A stretch of DNA of 64,000 nt from Alitta virens (lineage: Eukaryota; Annelida; Polychaeta; Phyllodocida; Nereididae). Shown here one piece after another: positions 29,341 through 42,026 of the stretch. The notes under the pieces are model-generated. The model did not search any database and was not told the DNA's origin. It saw nothing but the letters and a program-made list of their open reading frames with translations. How positions within the stretch are numbered: position 1 is the first letter of the stretch; each line of letters starts with the position of its first letter. A program made the translations under genes and the position numbers. The DNA is taken from contig OW028577.1 of the NCBI GenBank assembly GCA_932294295.1, positions 7,591,501 through 7,655,500 of the forward strand, given 5' to 3'.

Positions 29341-30611
29341 AAGTGAGCTCTTCGATAGAAAAAAAACAAATGAAAGTGTCATGCCACCTGTTTGCACATG
29401 GAGATGGACTCTTCCCAGTAATAGTAATACCCTCTTGGAACTGTTTGGTGAGGGTAAACAATGGTAAACATTTGTTAGTTGGGTGGGCATTAGCTGGATA
29501 TGATATGTAGCACCAAGAGTTTCTCCAGTCATGGGAGCCTAGAGTGGAAGTACTGTGTGTATACTGGAATCTGACAGGCAAGCAGTTCCTTCCGAAAGGC
29601 GGTGCTACGATCCTGCACGAAGCACCAGCCTTTCTCATAACCGATTTGCCGCTACCCTGAAATTGGGGATGGAAATGCTTCTGCGCGTCGTCTACGCACA
29701 AAGTAGTGCGATTCCTACGCCTAATTTCTTTTTTACAAGGAGCTACTTACTGTGAAACTGGTGCAAATGTTTTCTTTTGGTCGATATTATGTCAGCATAA
29801 CCAAATTGCACAACTTTATTGTGGAATTCCACCAACTGCAGCAAGAGTTTTTTTCATGAATGTCACTGAACAAGCGTTGTAACGGCATTGCGACACTTAT
29901 TCAACTGTTTTACCTTATCCCTTGATGCTTGTGAGTTATTCGAAAGACCGGTGCTACGCACAGGTCAAGCGCCCGTCTTTTGGTTTTTTTAGAAATTGGA
30001 CCTGCAAGTGATATATATATCATTTAGACACTAGGTGGCCTGGTGGTGGTTAAGTCACATGGTGCTGCCACCTGGCAACTGGTGATGCAGCTGAGAGATT
30101 TAGGTGAACTCAGAATCTTTGAATCTCTCAGGTGATAGACCAGAAGTGAAACTTTCACTTTTTTTCCTGATGGACCACAAGCTGTGCTGCATCTCTACAA
30201 TAAAATGAATTATCTCAGTCAAGCAAACGATGAAAGTCGTGTGTGGTTGTTTGTATGAGGGAGAATAGAGGGGAGATGGGACGTTCGAGGGCTTTGGGGA
30301 TTTCTACAGCCCTGGGCTCAATGGCCATCTTGTATTCCCGATTGGAGCGATAGATGCAGGGGCCACCTGCATGTGGCGGATCAGGGCCCTAGTGGTCAGT
30401 ATTCACCCCCTCTTGGCCCTTATGCTATCACCATCTGAGGCGCAATGTCACCTCCGAGGCCCATAGCCCCTCGCATCTCCCTCCCCTTCCGCCAACTTAG
30501 TATGTTTCTCGTTCTGCGTCGGCTGAAAACTCGTAAGCAATCGTCTTCGGGGAGCCCCTAATTTTCCGGAGAAGGGGGGGAGCTGGATCGGCTGGCCGCC
30601 TGTTGGCCAAC

Positions 30612-30671
30612 TTTAATCATGGGTCAGCTGCAGCTTGGCTGACCAATTAGCCATACCTTGTTATAAATAAA
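30612..30671. repeat. dispersed direct repeat, copy 2
   Basis: Second copy of the 60-bp sequence at 29281-29340. The 1.27-kb spacer between the copies holds no recognisable gene. Could be ends of an unknown element or two insertions of a short repeat. Confidence 0.8.
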
Positions 30672-33600
30672 CATTTCCTCTGCAGCCCACCGCCCCAAAA
30701 TACCATTTATAGGAAAGATGCTTTATGCTCGTGCAATTTACGACCTCGTAAACTTCACCTGGGCGAAAATCGTACCTGACTGGGGTGGTGATGTGACTGG
30801 GCTGTGGCGTGCATGCTATGTAAAAGGTTCCCTCAATAAACTCTATGTACCCATGGGCTGGGGATTTTTTTCATTCATGAAATCCTACAAGTTGTTTAAT
30901 GTTATCCCTCCACCGTCATATTGCATGCATTGTGATTCGCCCAGCATGGAAACCAAGGCTTTTTCTTTCTTTCTTATTTTTTGCGCGTGTTAGTTTGGTG
31001 CTAATAGCAGCTTTTGTTTTTTGTGTGAAGTACGGAAGCTCCGCAAAACCTGTGAGAAGGCTGGCGTATAAGGCTAGCTCAGTTGAAACACATTACTTGA
31101 AAAAGAAGTGAAAATCTGTTAATGAATCAAACATCAAATAATGTTGTTGTTTTCTTGGAATTGTAATTTTTATGAAGTCTGATGTGTCCAATGGTTAGGA
31201 GCAGTTGTGACAAAGAGTTGTGACAAAGAGTGACTTCAAGCAAATATATCCATGTATACAGAATACAGTGTCAGTCGTGGATAGTCAGGAGGTTTGTCTA
31301 TAGGATTGGCGTCATATGTGACTACCTTCATTCTGATTCAATTTCTGACGTCTTTCTCTTCAGAGCGTTTGATGGGTGGGAGTGACAGACAGAAGTTTTC
31401 CTTGCAAGGTCACCATAAAACCGCGAAGGCCAATTATGTCTGAATAGTTTCCCACTAGAGGGGTTAAACTTTGAGAATGGTTTTCTTGCCCTTGGAAAGG
31501 TTATTTTGTTTCCCTCAGAATGGGCCATCCTGCAGCAGAGCAGGTGCAGTAGTAACCCCCTACAGTGATCAGATTGGCCCAGGGCCCCATCCTGCATCTG
31601 CAATGAAGGGCCTAACGTAAACCCTCCCATCGACTGCTCCCTAATTTGACTTTACACAAGACGGCCCACTGACGTACTGGGGTGCGTCCTGCGCTGCGTC
31701 CTGCGCTGCCTTAATGCAAATTACCACGGGGCAGACCAGCCATGGAGGCCAGCAATGGATAGGGGCAGAAGTGGATTGCCAGGGGGGTACTGACCGGACC
31801 GTGCTGACTTACAACCTTTGGGGTAACCAAAAACACCCGACCCCTGTGCTTTGTTATACACCATTTGACTGCAATATGCCCCAGCTGCTGAAGATTGTTA
31901 ACCTATAGGTCCAATGTCTTCTGATGATCATGCAGTGAATTCAGGGCCCACATTTTACATCAAATTTCATAGACTTGGAAACTAAACTATATAGAGGACA
32001 TTGTGTGAATTCAGGACTCCTACTGGCTATGGCACAGTCATGCACTCAGCCAATTGGCGTCATGGATTCACACATGTGACGTCCTCTCCAGTTGGCTATG
32101 TTTCAATGTTGATGAAATCTGCTGTAATCGATGAATTCTCGTGAACAACTGGATAAGCAAATTGAGCATAGCTGTCTGGCGAACCTCAATTGCAGTGACC
32201 GACTACACAATGTCATGTATACCTTTGAGAGTTCACCCACCCATATAATATTATTGACTCCGTTGATCTATCCATATGGCATATATGTAGTTGGCATGTA
32301 TAGAAAATGGTTCTATTGTGAGTTTTAGTCAATTTATACTCCACCTTTTCTATTGTTCTTTTGCGGGATATAACCAACGAAAATGTTAGTTAACTCCCTC
32401 ATGAGTGCAAACTGAACTGTTATGCGTAATAAAGGCATTTAAACAAAACAAACAAATCAGTAAATATACTTAATGGAGTATAAGTTAGTTATATCCAATA
32501 GTCGGGAGTTAACTAATACGTATAAATTTGCACGGAAGACCTTGCACAGGTAGTGTTCTAGTAGCAAATATTAGAGAAAACGACCACTGTCAACTGCTCA
32601 TGTCGTGGATGAATGTTAATGCTTTAGATGATGAGGTCCCTACCAGAAGCCGAATAGGTCTAACTCTTGGAAAAACCAAGGACCAATTGAAGTCATTGAA
32701 AAGAGCAGGGGATGGCATAGCTGGCCGCTTGTAGTGGAAGGAGTTTTGAGTTTTCTTATCAGTGGCGAGCACACTTGGCTTGGCGTCTTGTTAAATGTAA
32801 TGAAAACATCTGGGCAGAGGAGGAAGGGGGAGGAGGGCAAAGAGGGTGGTTGGAAAGGGGGCTTCGGCATTATAATGCAATTAAGAAGGACGAGGGGAAT
32901 GGGGATGGCCTGTTTAGGCGGATCACTTGGACCCAGAGCTTTGAAATGCAACTTTCCCACTGACTAGTTTGTGAGTTACTCCAAGAGCAAAGCATCAATT
33001 GCCAGAATTTGAAAGCTCATCTGCATAGGACCGATGTAACTCCATTCAGGAGGTGATCCACATTAGCCAATCCCATGGATGTTATGCATACGACGGATGC
33101 CGTTGCTGACCAACACTGACCATTTGGATGACCGCTCCACTGGCACCCTTGAGCACATGCTACTTGTGGTCAATTTGCTTGACCGCAACTGTTCATTGCC
33201 TTTGTCTTACTTTCTCAGGGCCTGGTGTGTAAGTTGTGTGGCTTGAATATGACTTTTTTCTGGTGTGTAAGTTGGGTGACTAAGTGTAGTTTGAGTATGA
33301 CTTTTTCATGCGCTGTTTTGCAGTGCCAACACCAGATAGATCATAGAGCAGCAGTCAAAACTCCTGCAGTTAGGGACCCGATAGCCCCTCCTCTGCCAGG
33401 GTATTACCATGGACCAATGGGGCCATATTCAGGGCTGCTCTGACCACAATCAAAGACGTCTATTTTCTCTCGTTTGTTCCCTGATTGCACCAAGGTTTTG
33501 TTACGTGTACTTAGCATCACTTTCTGCCTCTGTCTCGTGCTGCCGCCTAGCGATCACTTGTCATTCTCATTGCCCATTTCCGTCGACTAGCTGGAAACTT

Positions 33601-33948
33601 TTCAAACTCCATTCCTCTCACTGTAGTGTCACCTACAGCTTAATATCTACGTTTAATTGGAAGGTGGGCTTGACCTCTTGATGATCCCTTCAACATAGCT
33701 TGACTTGAAGGGCTTTCTTGGCGCAATTGCATGACATAAACGACTGGTCAAAATGACCACTGAGTCACATCATCAGGCTGCATTGTCCAGCGTGCTTAGC
33801 ATCTTCCTTCCTGATTGTGACGTCATTCTTAACCCCGTGGTTGTGACGTCACCCGTGGCCCAATGCGCCCCCTCCCCCTGATGCAGCTGACCCTATAGCT
33901 CTATGGACTGCTATTGAGGTCAGGGGTGTCTGTTATGTTTCAGCTCTA

Positions 33949-34010
33949 TGGTCGTAGGCCAGTCGTAGGTCAGTCGAAGGTCAGTCGGAGGTCAGTCGGA
34001 GGTCAGTCAT
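33949..34010. repeat. 11-bp minisatellite, about 5 copies
   Basis: Units of the form ggtcagtcgga with single changes, head to tail. Confidence 0.8.
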
Positions 34011-37000
34011 TAGCCTCCCGATGTGTAGGCTGTAACTGCAGTGTAAGCCGCAACTGGAGAGGGGCAAAGAAGCGCAAAAGAGATCTGCACAAGAGGATTG
34101 CATTGAGGCTAAAAACAAGGCGTAGTGTCAAGCCTCCCCGGGGGCTCTGGAAAGGGGGGGTGGGCAGCAAAATAACTCGATAAAGCGTCGCCGTCGTTGG
34201 AAAGGGGCAATTGGCGATGCGGGCCCCGCCCATACTGACCTTGCTCGGTTCCAAGCACTCTGATGATATTGCCAGGAATAATTCTCGGGGCGATTGATTG
34301 CCGTCCGCCTCTCTTATGCATTTCAACTTGATGTGATTTGATATCGAAGAGCTTGTCTACAATTTCTTACGACCTCATCAACACTAGAGGTCTCTCTCGC
34401 CTTCTTTCCCCTCCCAAGACTCCTTGGGCCAGTGCCAATTGTTTCAGTGGTTTCTGAGATCTAAAGCAGCCAATAGTTTTTGCTGTGGTGCGCATGTAGC
34501 GTCTTGCCTGTGCTAGGTGATTAGGTGGGCCCTGTCGATGCATTGACATAATAGTTTACATGTATTATAGTGCATGGACTAGAACCCCCCCCCCCCTCTC
34601 CCCCCTGAACCAAGGTAGGGGAGGGCAGTTGAGCTACTTCATTATTTCACTAAGTCCATAAAGTGGTGTGGTTAGGCAGGCTGGATTGGCACTCACCCCA
34701 TCGCCTTGTTGCGATGGAGACATTAATGCGGTTTGCTTGCCTTGGCCCTCCTTGCGGGTCATGCGGGATTGTGGGTCCATACAAGTGGGCGGCTTTACTT
34801 GTCCGGGGAGCTTGACCACTCGGGCCAAGCAGGCCATTATGGCTAGTCAGACTGGACATTGATGAGAGTGGGGCTGGGGGCACACACATGCCAGGGGCCC
34901 ATCGCTGCACACAAACCTTTCATTGGGGCGGCGCATGATTCCCCCCACTATTGCTTTTTATCGAGAGACGTAATCAACGAGCGGCCTTCATGCGTCATCC
35001 ATCGCCTGACGCCACGATCTGGACCCAACAGTCCCTGCCGCTGCCGCCGCCGAAGGGCGCTGATCAACGTTCGACGCAGCTCACTGACCTGCCCAGGTTG
35101 CAGCCCAACAAACGATTCTCTGCTAATGCCCTGCCTGTTCAGTTCCCATCGTCTAGCCATCGTTTGGTCGCTATGCCTGGTGGCACCGCTCCTAAGCCCG
35201 ATCCACGGGATCAGCACCACTTTGTAAGAGGGCGACGGTGCGTGAATTACGCAAGCAGCCCCAGCAGCGCGTGATTTCCCTTTGTAGTGCGTCACGTTGT
35301 TCTTTGTGACTTGTTAACGGTCAGTGCGTCGCCCTGATGCCCCACACAGGCAGTTATGTCCGATTGATGGCAACTGGACATTGGCAGACTGACCGCAGAT
35401 GAGATCCAGCCACGCACCTCCCATGGTCAGATGGACAGCCCGCGAGGTCCATTTGACCAGAGCACGTGGTCAGCTGCATTGGCTAGAGCACGTGGCTGGC
35501 AGCATGGCGGACATCTGACCATGCCTGAACATAGCACATGGACACCTGCGTTGACCACAGTCAATTAATGGCCTGTTGCTCCCAAACGACACTGACCAGT
35601 AGCATGGCAGGCGATTGACCAGTGTCCATCATGGACCTCATGAGGTCACCCTGCTCTGCGCCGCTGGACAGTGTTGTAATGGACAGAGGGGGTCAGGTGG
35701 AGGACAGAGAATATGCCTGAGGGCAACATGAGCCTCGTCTTCTCCAGCCTCTCCTAGCGACCTCTCCTGGCGACCTCGCTTCACAGGAACAGGAAGCCAG
35801 GCTAATGTGGCCTTGCGCACTTCCTGTAGCGCCATTAAAAGCTTTGCCATGTACCCATGGAAGCGACGACGCTGCCACCGCTGTCCTTGCTATCTGCCAC
35901 GGCCGTCATCTGCAATATCGGGAGACTCAGGACGCTGGGGCTTGTCCGTCATGTCTGAGGGTCATCTGGACTGACTGTCTGGCCGGGCAACGGTCCTCTC
36001 TTGACTCGCGCCATTTATATGGAATGTTGCCCACCTGTCATCCTGCTCTAAGAGTCTGAGCCGCTATGAATTGCATATTGACCATGCACGTTAGGAGCCA
36101 TTTGGGCCTCGCTCTTCCTCTTCATTTTGCCCCAAACAGCCAGCCGACCTAACAGCATCCAGCAGATTGCCCGCTTGCAAAATGGTGATATTCTGCTAGG
36201 CACAGCTAAAGGGAACACTTAGCCTATGTATAATTACACGAAAAAATCTGGCAGGCGAGTCTCAAATATTGGCTGGTTTGAGATCCACATCCATACGAAG
36301 CTGGCTGTGTCTGCAAACAAAGCCAAAATAACTAAATAAACACGGAATAAAAGCAATTGCTGTGTCAGACATTTACACTTGTGCGAAGCCACTGTTTACA
36401 CGGGGCTGTTGTGGGCAAGTAATAGTAGCGGTAATGATATTTACAGTTTATTTTCTACAGGAGCGCTTGCAGTGTTGCTTTTTTGTGATGGGAGGCAGAG
36501 GGAAGGGAGAGGGATGGGGGTGCAGCCATGCTATTTGTGACGTTGGTATTTATGGGCACCGTTAAAATCTGGTAAAAACAGCCAGCAGCTCCCCATAGCA
36601 GCATGATGGGTCTGGCTGCAAGATATAATGTGTTCTGGTCTGTGTGTGTGGGGGATCCTAACAATTTAGCAAGTAACTTCGCGTGCCTTTTGCAATTAAC
36701 CACAATATCTTACATATATTTACATTACCATCAGTTTCCATTGTGCAAGGTGCATTAAAGGATTTCTTATAGAATGGTGAGATCATGTGTAGCTGGGATC
36801 TCCAAGGCAACCAAGTAAAACCAAACAGCCCACCTAATTGCTAAGCATGCAAAGTTGCTCTCATGAAGTTTTGGTCTCTGAGGCAAGCGAGTAAACTAAG
36901 AGTTAATACCTTTTAGACAGGGAGAGCAGACAAAATGTCTGTGTAATAGCAAGGGCTACAGTGACTTTCTCCTATTCATCTTCTCTCAGCGCATGTTTTC

Positions 37001-37974
37001 CTAAGATATCATCAGGCCCAGCTGCCAGCCACCCACCTGCCCAGACTCCCCGAAGTAAAAAAGATACCCGGGGTACCTCAAGGAGCCTCGGGGCTAGTTA
37101 TTTTCAAACTTATTAATGAGGTGGCCGTGCGTTTCCATATGTATGTCCATTTGTTAATGGTCGGACCATAGTTATCATGTTGACACCTTGTTTATTGCAT
37201 TTATAGTTACAATTAACATGCACCACTCAGCGTTAAAACTACCAAGAATGTTAAACCATTTTGATGCCCACTCAGAACAGTGATTGCCATATGGAAAAGT
37301 TCCAGAATTATGAATTATTAATATTAAAACCACTTCAGTGATCGCAATGCAAAACACAGACATCCAGGTATAATAATCCTTGTAAGAAAATTAAAAGAGC
37401 ATTCAAAGTTTCGCTGTTGTGATCCTTGTGGGATTCCTTATAAAAACAACTCATTTGAAGTATACATGCATGAGTTGTGCATGAGTTGTACGGTGTCTGA
37501 CACTGCATGTCCACTGAGGAGTTGCGGTATGTAGGCTTAGTGATCTGCAAGATACCTCACAACCTGTGCCAAAAGAAGTGCCCAGCATCTGTGCAGATCA
37601 ATCGGGCTGCATTTACTTGCTTTGCAAATGTCACAGGTCAAGAAGAGGGTGAGTTGCTCTGCCCCTAAAATCTGTTACCCCTTCAGTCCGATTTCTAGCC
37701 ATACATTGTCTTGAGCAATGCTTCTGTTTCATTTGTTTGGCTTTGCAATATATCTTTTCATGTACAATGCCCTTGTGCAAGTATCAATGTAAATTGTTCA
37801 CATATATCGTGAATGTTGTGGATAAATAACAACAGTATTTGTTTTGAATGACTTGCAGTTATGCTGAAGACAAGCGTGTAGTTATGGAAAGCATTAACAA
37901 GTAAAAGTGTAGGTTTCACAGCGTGGCTATCTGTATCGGCATGATGTGCCTGCGTTGGAATGCCTGTGATGCGA

Positions 37975-38018
37975 GCAGCCGCAGCAGCAGCATCAGCAGC
38001 AGCAGCATCAGCAGCAGT
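37975..38018. repeat. CAG/CAT trinucleotide repeat
   Basis: Interrupted (CAG)n with CAT codon-like interruptions; no gene around it. Confidence 0.9.
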
Positions 38019-38789
38019 AATCAAGATGCGCCAGTGGTAGCAGCCTCTTCCATATTTGACTTGCGGCTGCTGTAATCCTCGCAGGTGGTTGATGGTTGCT
38101 ATATAGCTGGTGGCTCTTTCAGCTGCAGGACCTGGGCATACACTAACCCATTGCTTCAATAAATTCAGCCTCATTTCAGGCATATCTCAACTCCATATAT
38201 GAGGCAGAGAATGGATGGCGAACTATCACTAATAGAACTATCCATGTGTTAGCCTTTATGAACTGAAAAACCCAACCTGTCCACAGATCCTAGTTATCAG
38301 CACATCAGCACATCAGCACATCTGCTCTAGCAGTTGTGTAAACCGGATACCCCAAGTGTTTTTACAAGCTAGTTAAGTTATATATTTAACAACCAGTAAA
38401 AAAACAGCATTGCTCTAGGACTCCGGGTATTCTGTTAAGCATATTTTTAACAAACCATGCTATACATGTACTTTTTCAAAATCTTTTTGCAGGTGATGTG
38501 GACTGTTGATGAATTCCTGGTACCACATTTGCTAATGAGTCAGTGGACTCGCATCCCGAGCCTCATCAATTGAGCAAATTCGCATGTTCTGTGGAAACAA
38601 ACAACATATAACAGACCAGGGAAAGGGGGAGGGGGGTTGCTGTCTGGGTTCTCCATTTCCACTGAAAGATATGATGCTTCACACGTGCTTTCTAAGTAGT
38701 GTACACACACACACACACACGAAGAAGGTAGAGCAGCAGCCAGTATAGACTCAGTCTGCATGGCATCTGTATTATGTGTTTGGTTGGAA

Positions 38790-38990
38790 CCATCAGAACC
38801 ATGCATCAGAACCATGCATCAGAACCATGCGTCAGAACCATGCATCATAACAATGCATCAGAACCATGCATCAGAACAATGTATCAGAGCCATGCATCAG
38901 AACAATGCATCAGAACCATGCATCAGAACCATCATGCATCAGAACCATGCATCAGAACCATGCATCAGAACAATGCACCAGAACCTTCAG
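38790..38990. repeat. 13-bp minisatellite, about 15 copies
   Basis: Unit catcagaaccatg with variants (aaca, gtat, gcgt). It contains the palindrome atgcat in most units. Frames across it are open by chance. Confidence 0.93.
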
Positions 38991-40465
38991 AATCCATTGT
39001 TGTATTGTTGTACACTTGGAAGAATGGTGCATATGGTTGTGATTGTTATGCAAAACGTCTGCCATTAGACAGTCAAGTCAGCAGTTATTAGACTCGAAGA
39101 AGACTGCGCAATACTGTCAATGGGTTATATGTTGCAGTTAAAAACCATATGCTATACAGTCAACTGAGTGAAGCTGTATAGCTTATTATTAATGTTAAAG
39201 TTCTTATTAACCGTTTATCTTGTAATGTAGTCATGTACTAGAAGAACTGTAGCTGGTTTAGTCAAAATAATCAATTTGCTGGTTATTTCAATTCTGTAGT
39301 AGATGTAACAGTCACTTGGCTTCAGCCAGCATGGTTTTCATGAAGCATTTTGACATCGAATCAAAATATTGTTAATACGCAACGGATTTTATTTTAATTG
39401 TATTAATTATCAGAATTATGTTGTGCACTTGAATTGATTGATTTTTTTATTTCCAACATACAAAGTACGTTTTTTTACAATAATAGAAAACATATACATA
39501 TATTTATACTCAGGGTATTTTGGGGGAAGACACCCGAGTACATACATACTTTACCACAAGGGGGGTGACTGCTGTGTGACCCGTATTTCCCATACTGATC
39601 TTGCTCATGTATAGAAGGCATAGTACAATCCTGCTATTTTTTTCTTCATATTATTGTGATACTGTATAACGTTACAGACACTTTATGATGTGCTAAAACT
39701 CAGTTATGATGGTACCACTGCGTATTTTTCATATTTCATTGTATGCATAGGCCTATGATTTGTTGGTATCTAATGCCATACCGTTTCCTTTTATGTATAT
39801 AATTAGATATTGCATATTTTTATATAATGTGGTGTTCCATGAAACTGCTACCTGCTAGGGCGTCCATGGCTTTCACCTGCATCAATGTACTCTACAATAG
39901 AAAAACAGTACAACAAATTGTATAGTGCGTAAGTATAGATATTGATGCGCGACGGAAATTGCCATTTCGTTAGTGTGGTAAGCTTGCCAAAGTGACTCAG
40001 GTAGTTCTTGACAGGTAATGACTGGAGGACCAGTTCATCAGGTTATTCTTGGTTTGACAATAACATAGGCTTGGCAGCACCTGCATCGCAGGTCTAGAAC
40101 AGATTTTAACCATAGAGACCCCCTTTTTTCTATGGTTTTACCATGGAGTCACTACCGTGTTTTTTTATAGCTTTTTAACAGCAGCTGTACTATGTCATGA
40201 ATAGTTATCACCTGTTTATTTTCAGAATATGGGAATTCATACATGCAGAAAATATCTGTGAGTTCTCAATCAATCCACACTCCCCATTCAGTGATAACAC
40301 ATAATTTATTATTATGGCTTTCAAAACATTTTCATAACAATAATTATGAATAATATTATGTCTCTACTGCTAGATGTAAACGTAATGATGAAATGATAAG
40401 GCTTAGTGTCCATATCCAGTTACATACACATTTATAATACTCATCAATAATTTATTTTTGACTGT
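38991..40465. other. AT-rich stretch without recognisable genes
   Basis: No credible frame and no repeat family identified. Confidence 0.45.
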
Positions 40466-40529
40466 TACATGGCCAAATGTGCCACGTGCGTTTTCTATGG
40501 AAAACGAACGTGGCACAATTGGCCATGTA
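40466..40529. mobile_element. short palindromic MITE-like element
   Basis: Nearly perfect palindrome: tacatggccaaatgtgccac at one end and its inverse (gtggcacaattggccatgta) at the other, meeting in the centre at ttttctatggaaaac. It shares its ends with the longer element at 40779-40933. Confidence 0.8.
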
Positions 40530-40778
40530 TAAATATACTGTACGACGTTTCAAAATGTGCCAGGCTAGCTACTCAAAATTATGGATGATGCGTTGATGCT
40601 GCAGGATAAAGCGATCCTTGGTGGAGGGTCTAATCAAATCCGCCCTTTATCGTCCAGTTCATTTGTATGTTTGATCCAGATCATTCAAGGCCAGTTTTTC
40701 GCATTCTCTCTTAGTGTCACTCAAGATTATATCTGACATTTCTGAATCATACATTTCCATACATTGGATATATATATA

Positions 40779-40933
40779 TACATTGCCAAATGTTCCACAT
40801 GCGTTTTCCATGCGTTTGGATAAACGCATGGAAATCGCATGGTTTTCGCCTGATTATATTTAGGCAAAAACCATGCGTTTTCCATGCGTTTATCCTTCTC
40901 ATGGAAAACGCACGTGGCACATTTGGCCATGTA
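40779..40933. mobile_element. long palindromic MITE-like element, same family
   Basis: About 155 bp, imperfect inverted repeat. Left arm has gccaaatgttccacatgcg, right arm cgcacgtggcacatttggcc. Internal units of catgcgttttccatgcgttt occur in both orientations around an A/T-rich loop (gattatattta). No coding capacity. Confidence 0.8.
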
Positions 40934-41580
40934 CATGTACTGTGTAACCCTTAGTTATTGGTACACATGAAAAAGAATGGAATTGTATTTTGGAGTCCAT
41001 TTAAATTTCTATCTCCGACTCTTACCAACTGTTAATGGCCTTCATTAATACGCAGGGTTATGTGCAGTTTTATTGAGCTGAATAATCCTTTTATGTGGCT
41101 ATTTACCATATAAAAGTGTTGCTGTTTTTCGTATAAAATATTTAATGTGCCATGCCAATGATTCATTTTGTCAACAAGCGATTTCAGTGGCTTAATGTAG
41201 AACAATGAATAAAGTTAAAACTTGCATGGAACTCGCGTAGGAGGCATTAAGGAAAATAACCTTCATGTACGCATGTGTCTTTAATTTTTCAAGATACAAC
41301 GCAGCAATTTGGAGAGATACTTAGAAGAACAAAAAATGCTCATCACTCCATTTGTTCATGCAAAGCTGACATGTTAAACGGTATATACGTATATATATAT
41401 TCCATACATGGTTTGCCTCTGCTGAAGGGCATACATAAACTAACAAAATGGTTGCCTGAATGACTCTAGACATAGTAGTCATGTAAAATGGTGTGTGTGT
41501 TTTTTTTACCAGTCGGGTGGGCTTTTACGTCCATGGGTGGACTGAAAATCTTTTTGGACAAAGATATTTGGTATTTCACA

Positions 41581-42026
41581 GTGTTAACAATGACTGCTCT
41601 CTGACTAAGACTAATAAATTGTTATAACTTGTAGTCAACATTATTATGGGGTCAATCATTCTAAAAAGTCAAAAAATGTCTAAAGTCTGAGTGTTTTAAC
41701 AATGACTGCTCTCTGACTAAGACTAATAAATTGTTATAACTTGTAGTCAACATTATTATGGGGTCAATCATTCTAAACAGTCAAAAAATGTCTAAAGTCA
41801 GAGTGTTTTAACAATGACTGCTCTCTGACTAAGACTAATAAATTGTTATAACTTGTAGTCAACATTATTATGGGGTCAATCATTCTAAACAGTCAAAAAA
41901 TGTCTAAAGTCAGAGTGTTTTAACAATGACTGCTCTCTGACTAAGACTAATAAATTGTTATAACTTGTAGTCAACATTATTATGGGGTCAATCATTCTAA
42001 ACAGTCAAAATGTCTAAAGTCTGAGT
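41581..42026. repeat. ~112-bp satellite, four tandem copies
   Basis: Units begin near 41581, 41691, 41803 and 41915 with gtgtt(tt)aacaatgactgctc and end gtctaaagt(c/t)(t/a)ga. Copies differ at only a few positions. Confidence 0.95.

Larger units (their letters stand above)
30672..38780. other. long stretch without recognisable genes
   Basis: Mixed base composition, GC-richer from about 33.8 to 36.1 kb. Seen: an 11-bp tandem array (33949-34010, ggtcagtcgga type), two TGACGTCA-like sites near 33818-33856, a C-rich tract (34585-34610), and an interrupted CAG repeat (37975-38018). No family-level protein similarity recognised in any frame. Confidence 0.5.

Noticed and set aside
38760..39091. Two frames of about 100 codons rich in His/Gln/Asn
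   Set aside because: Produced by the 13-bp minisatellite read in different frames.
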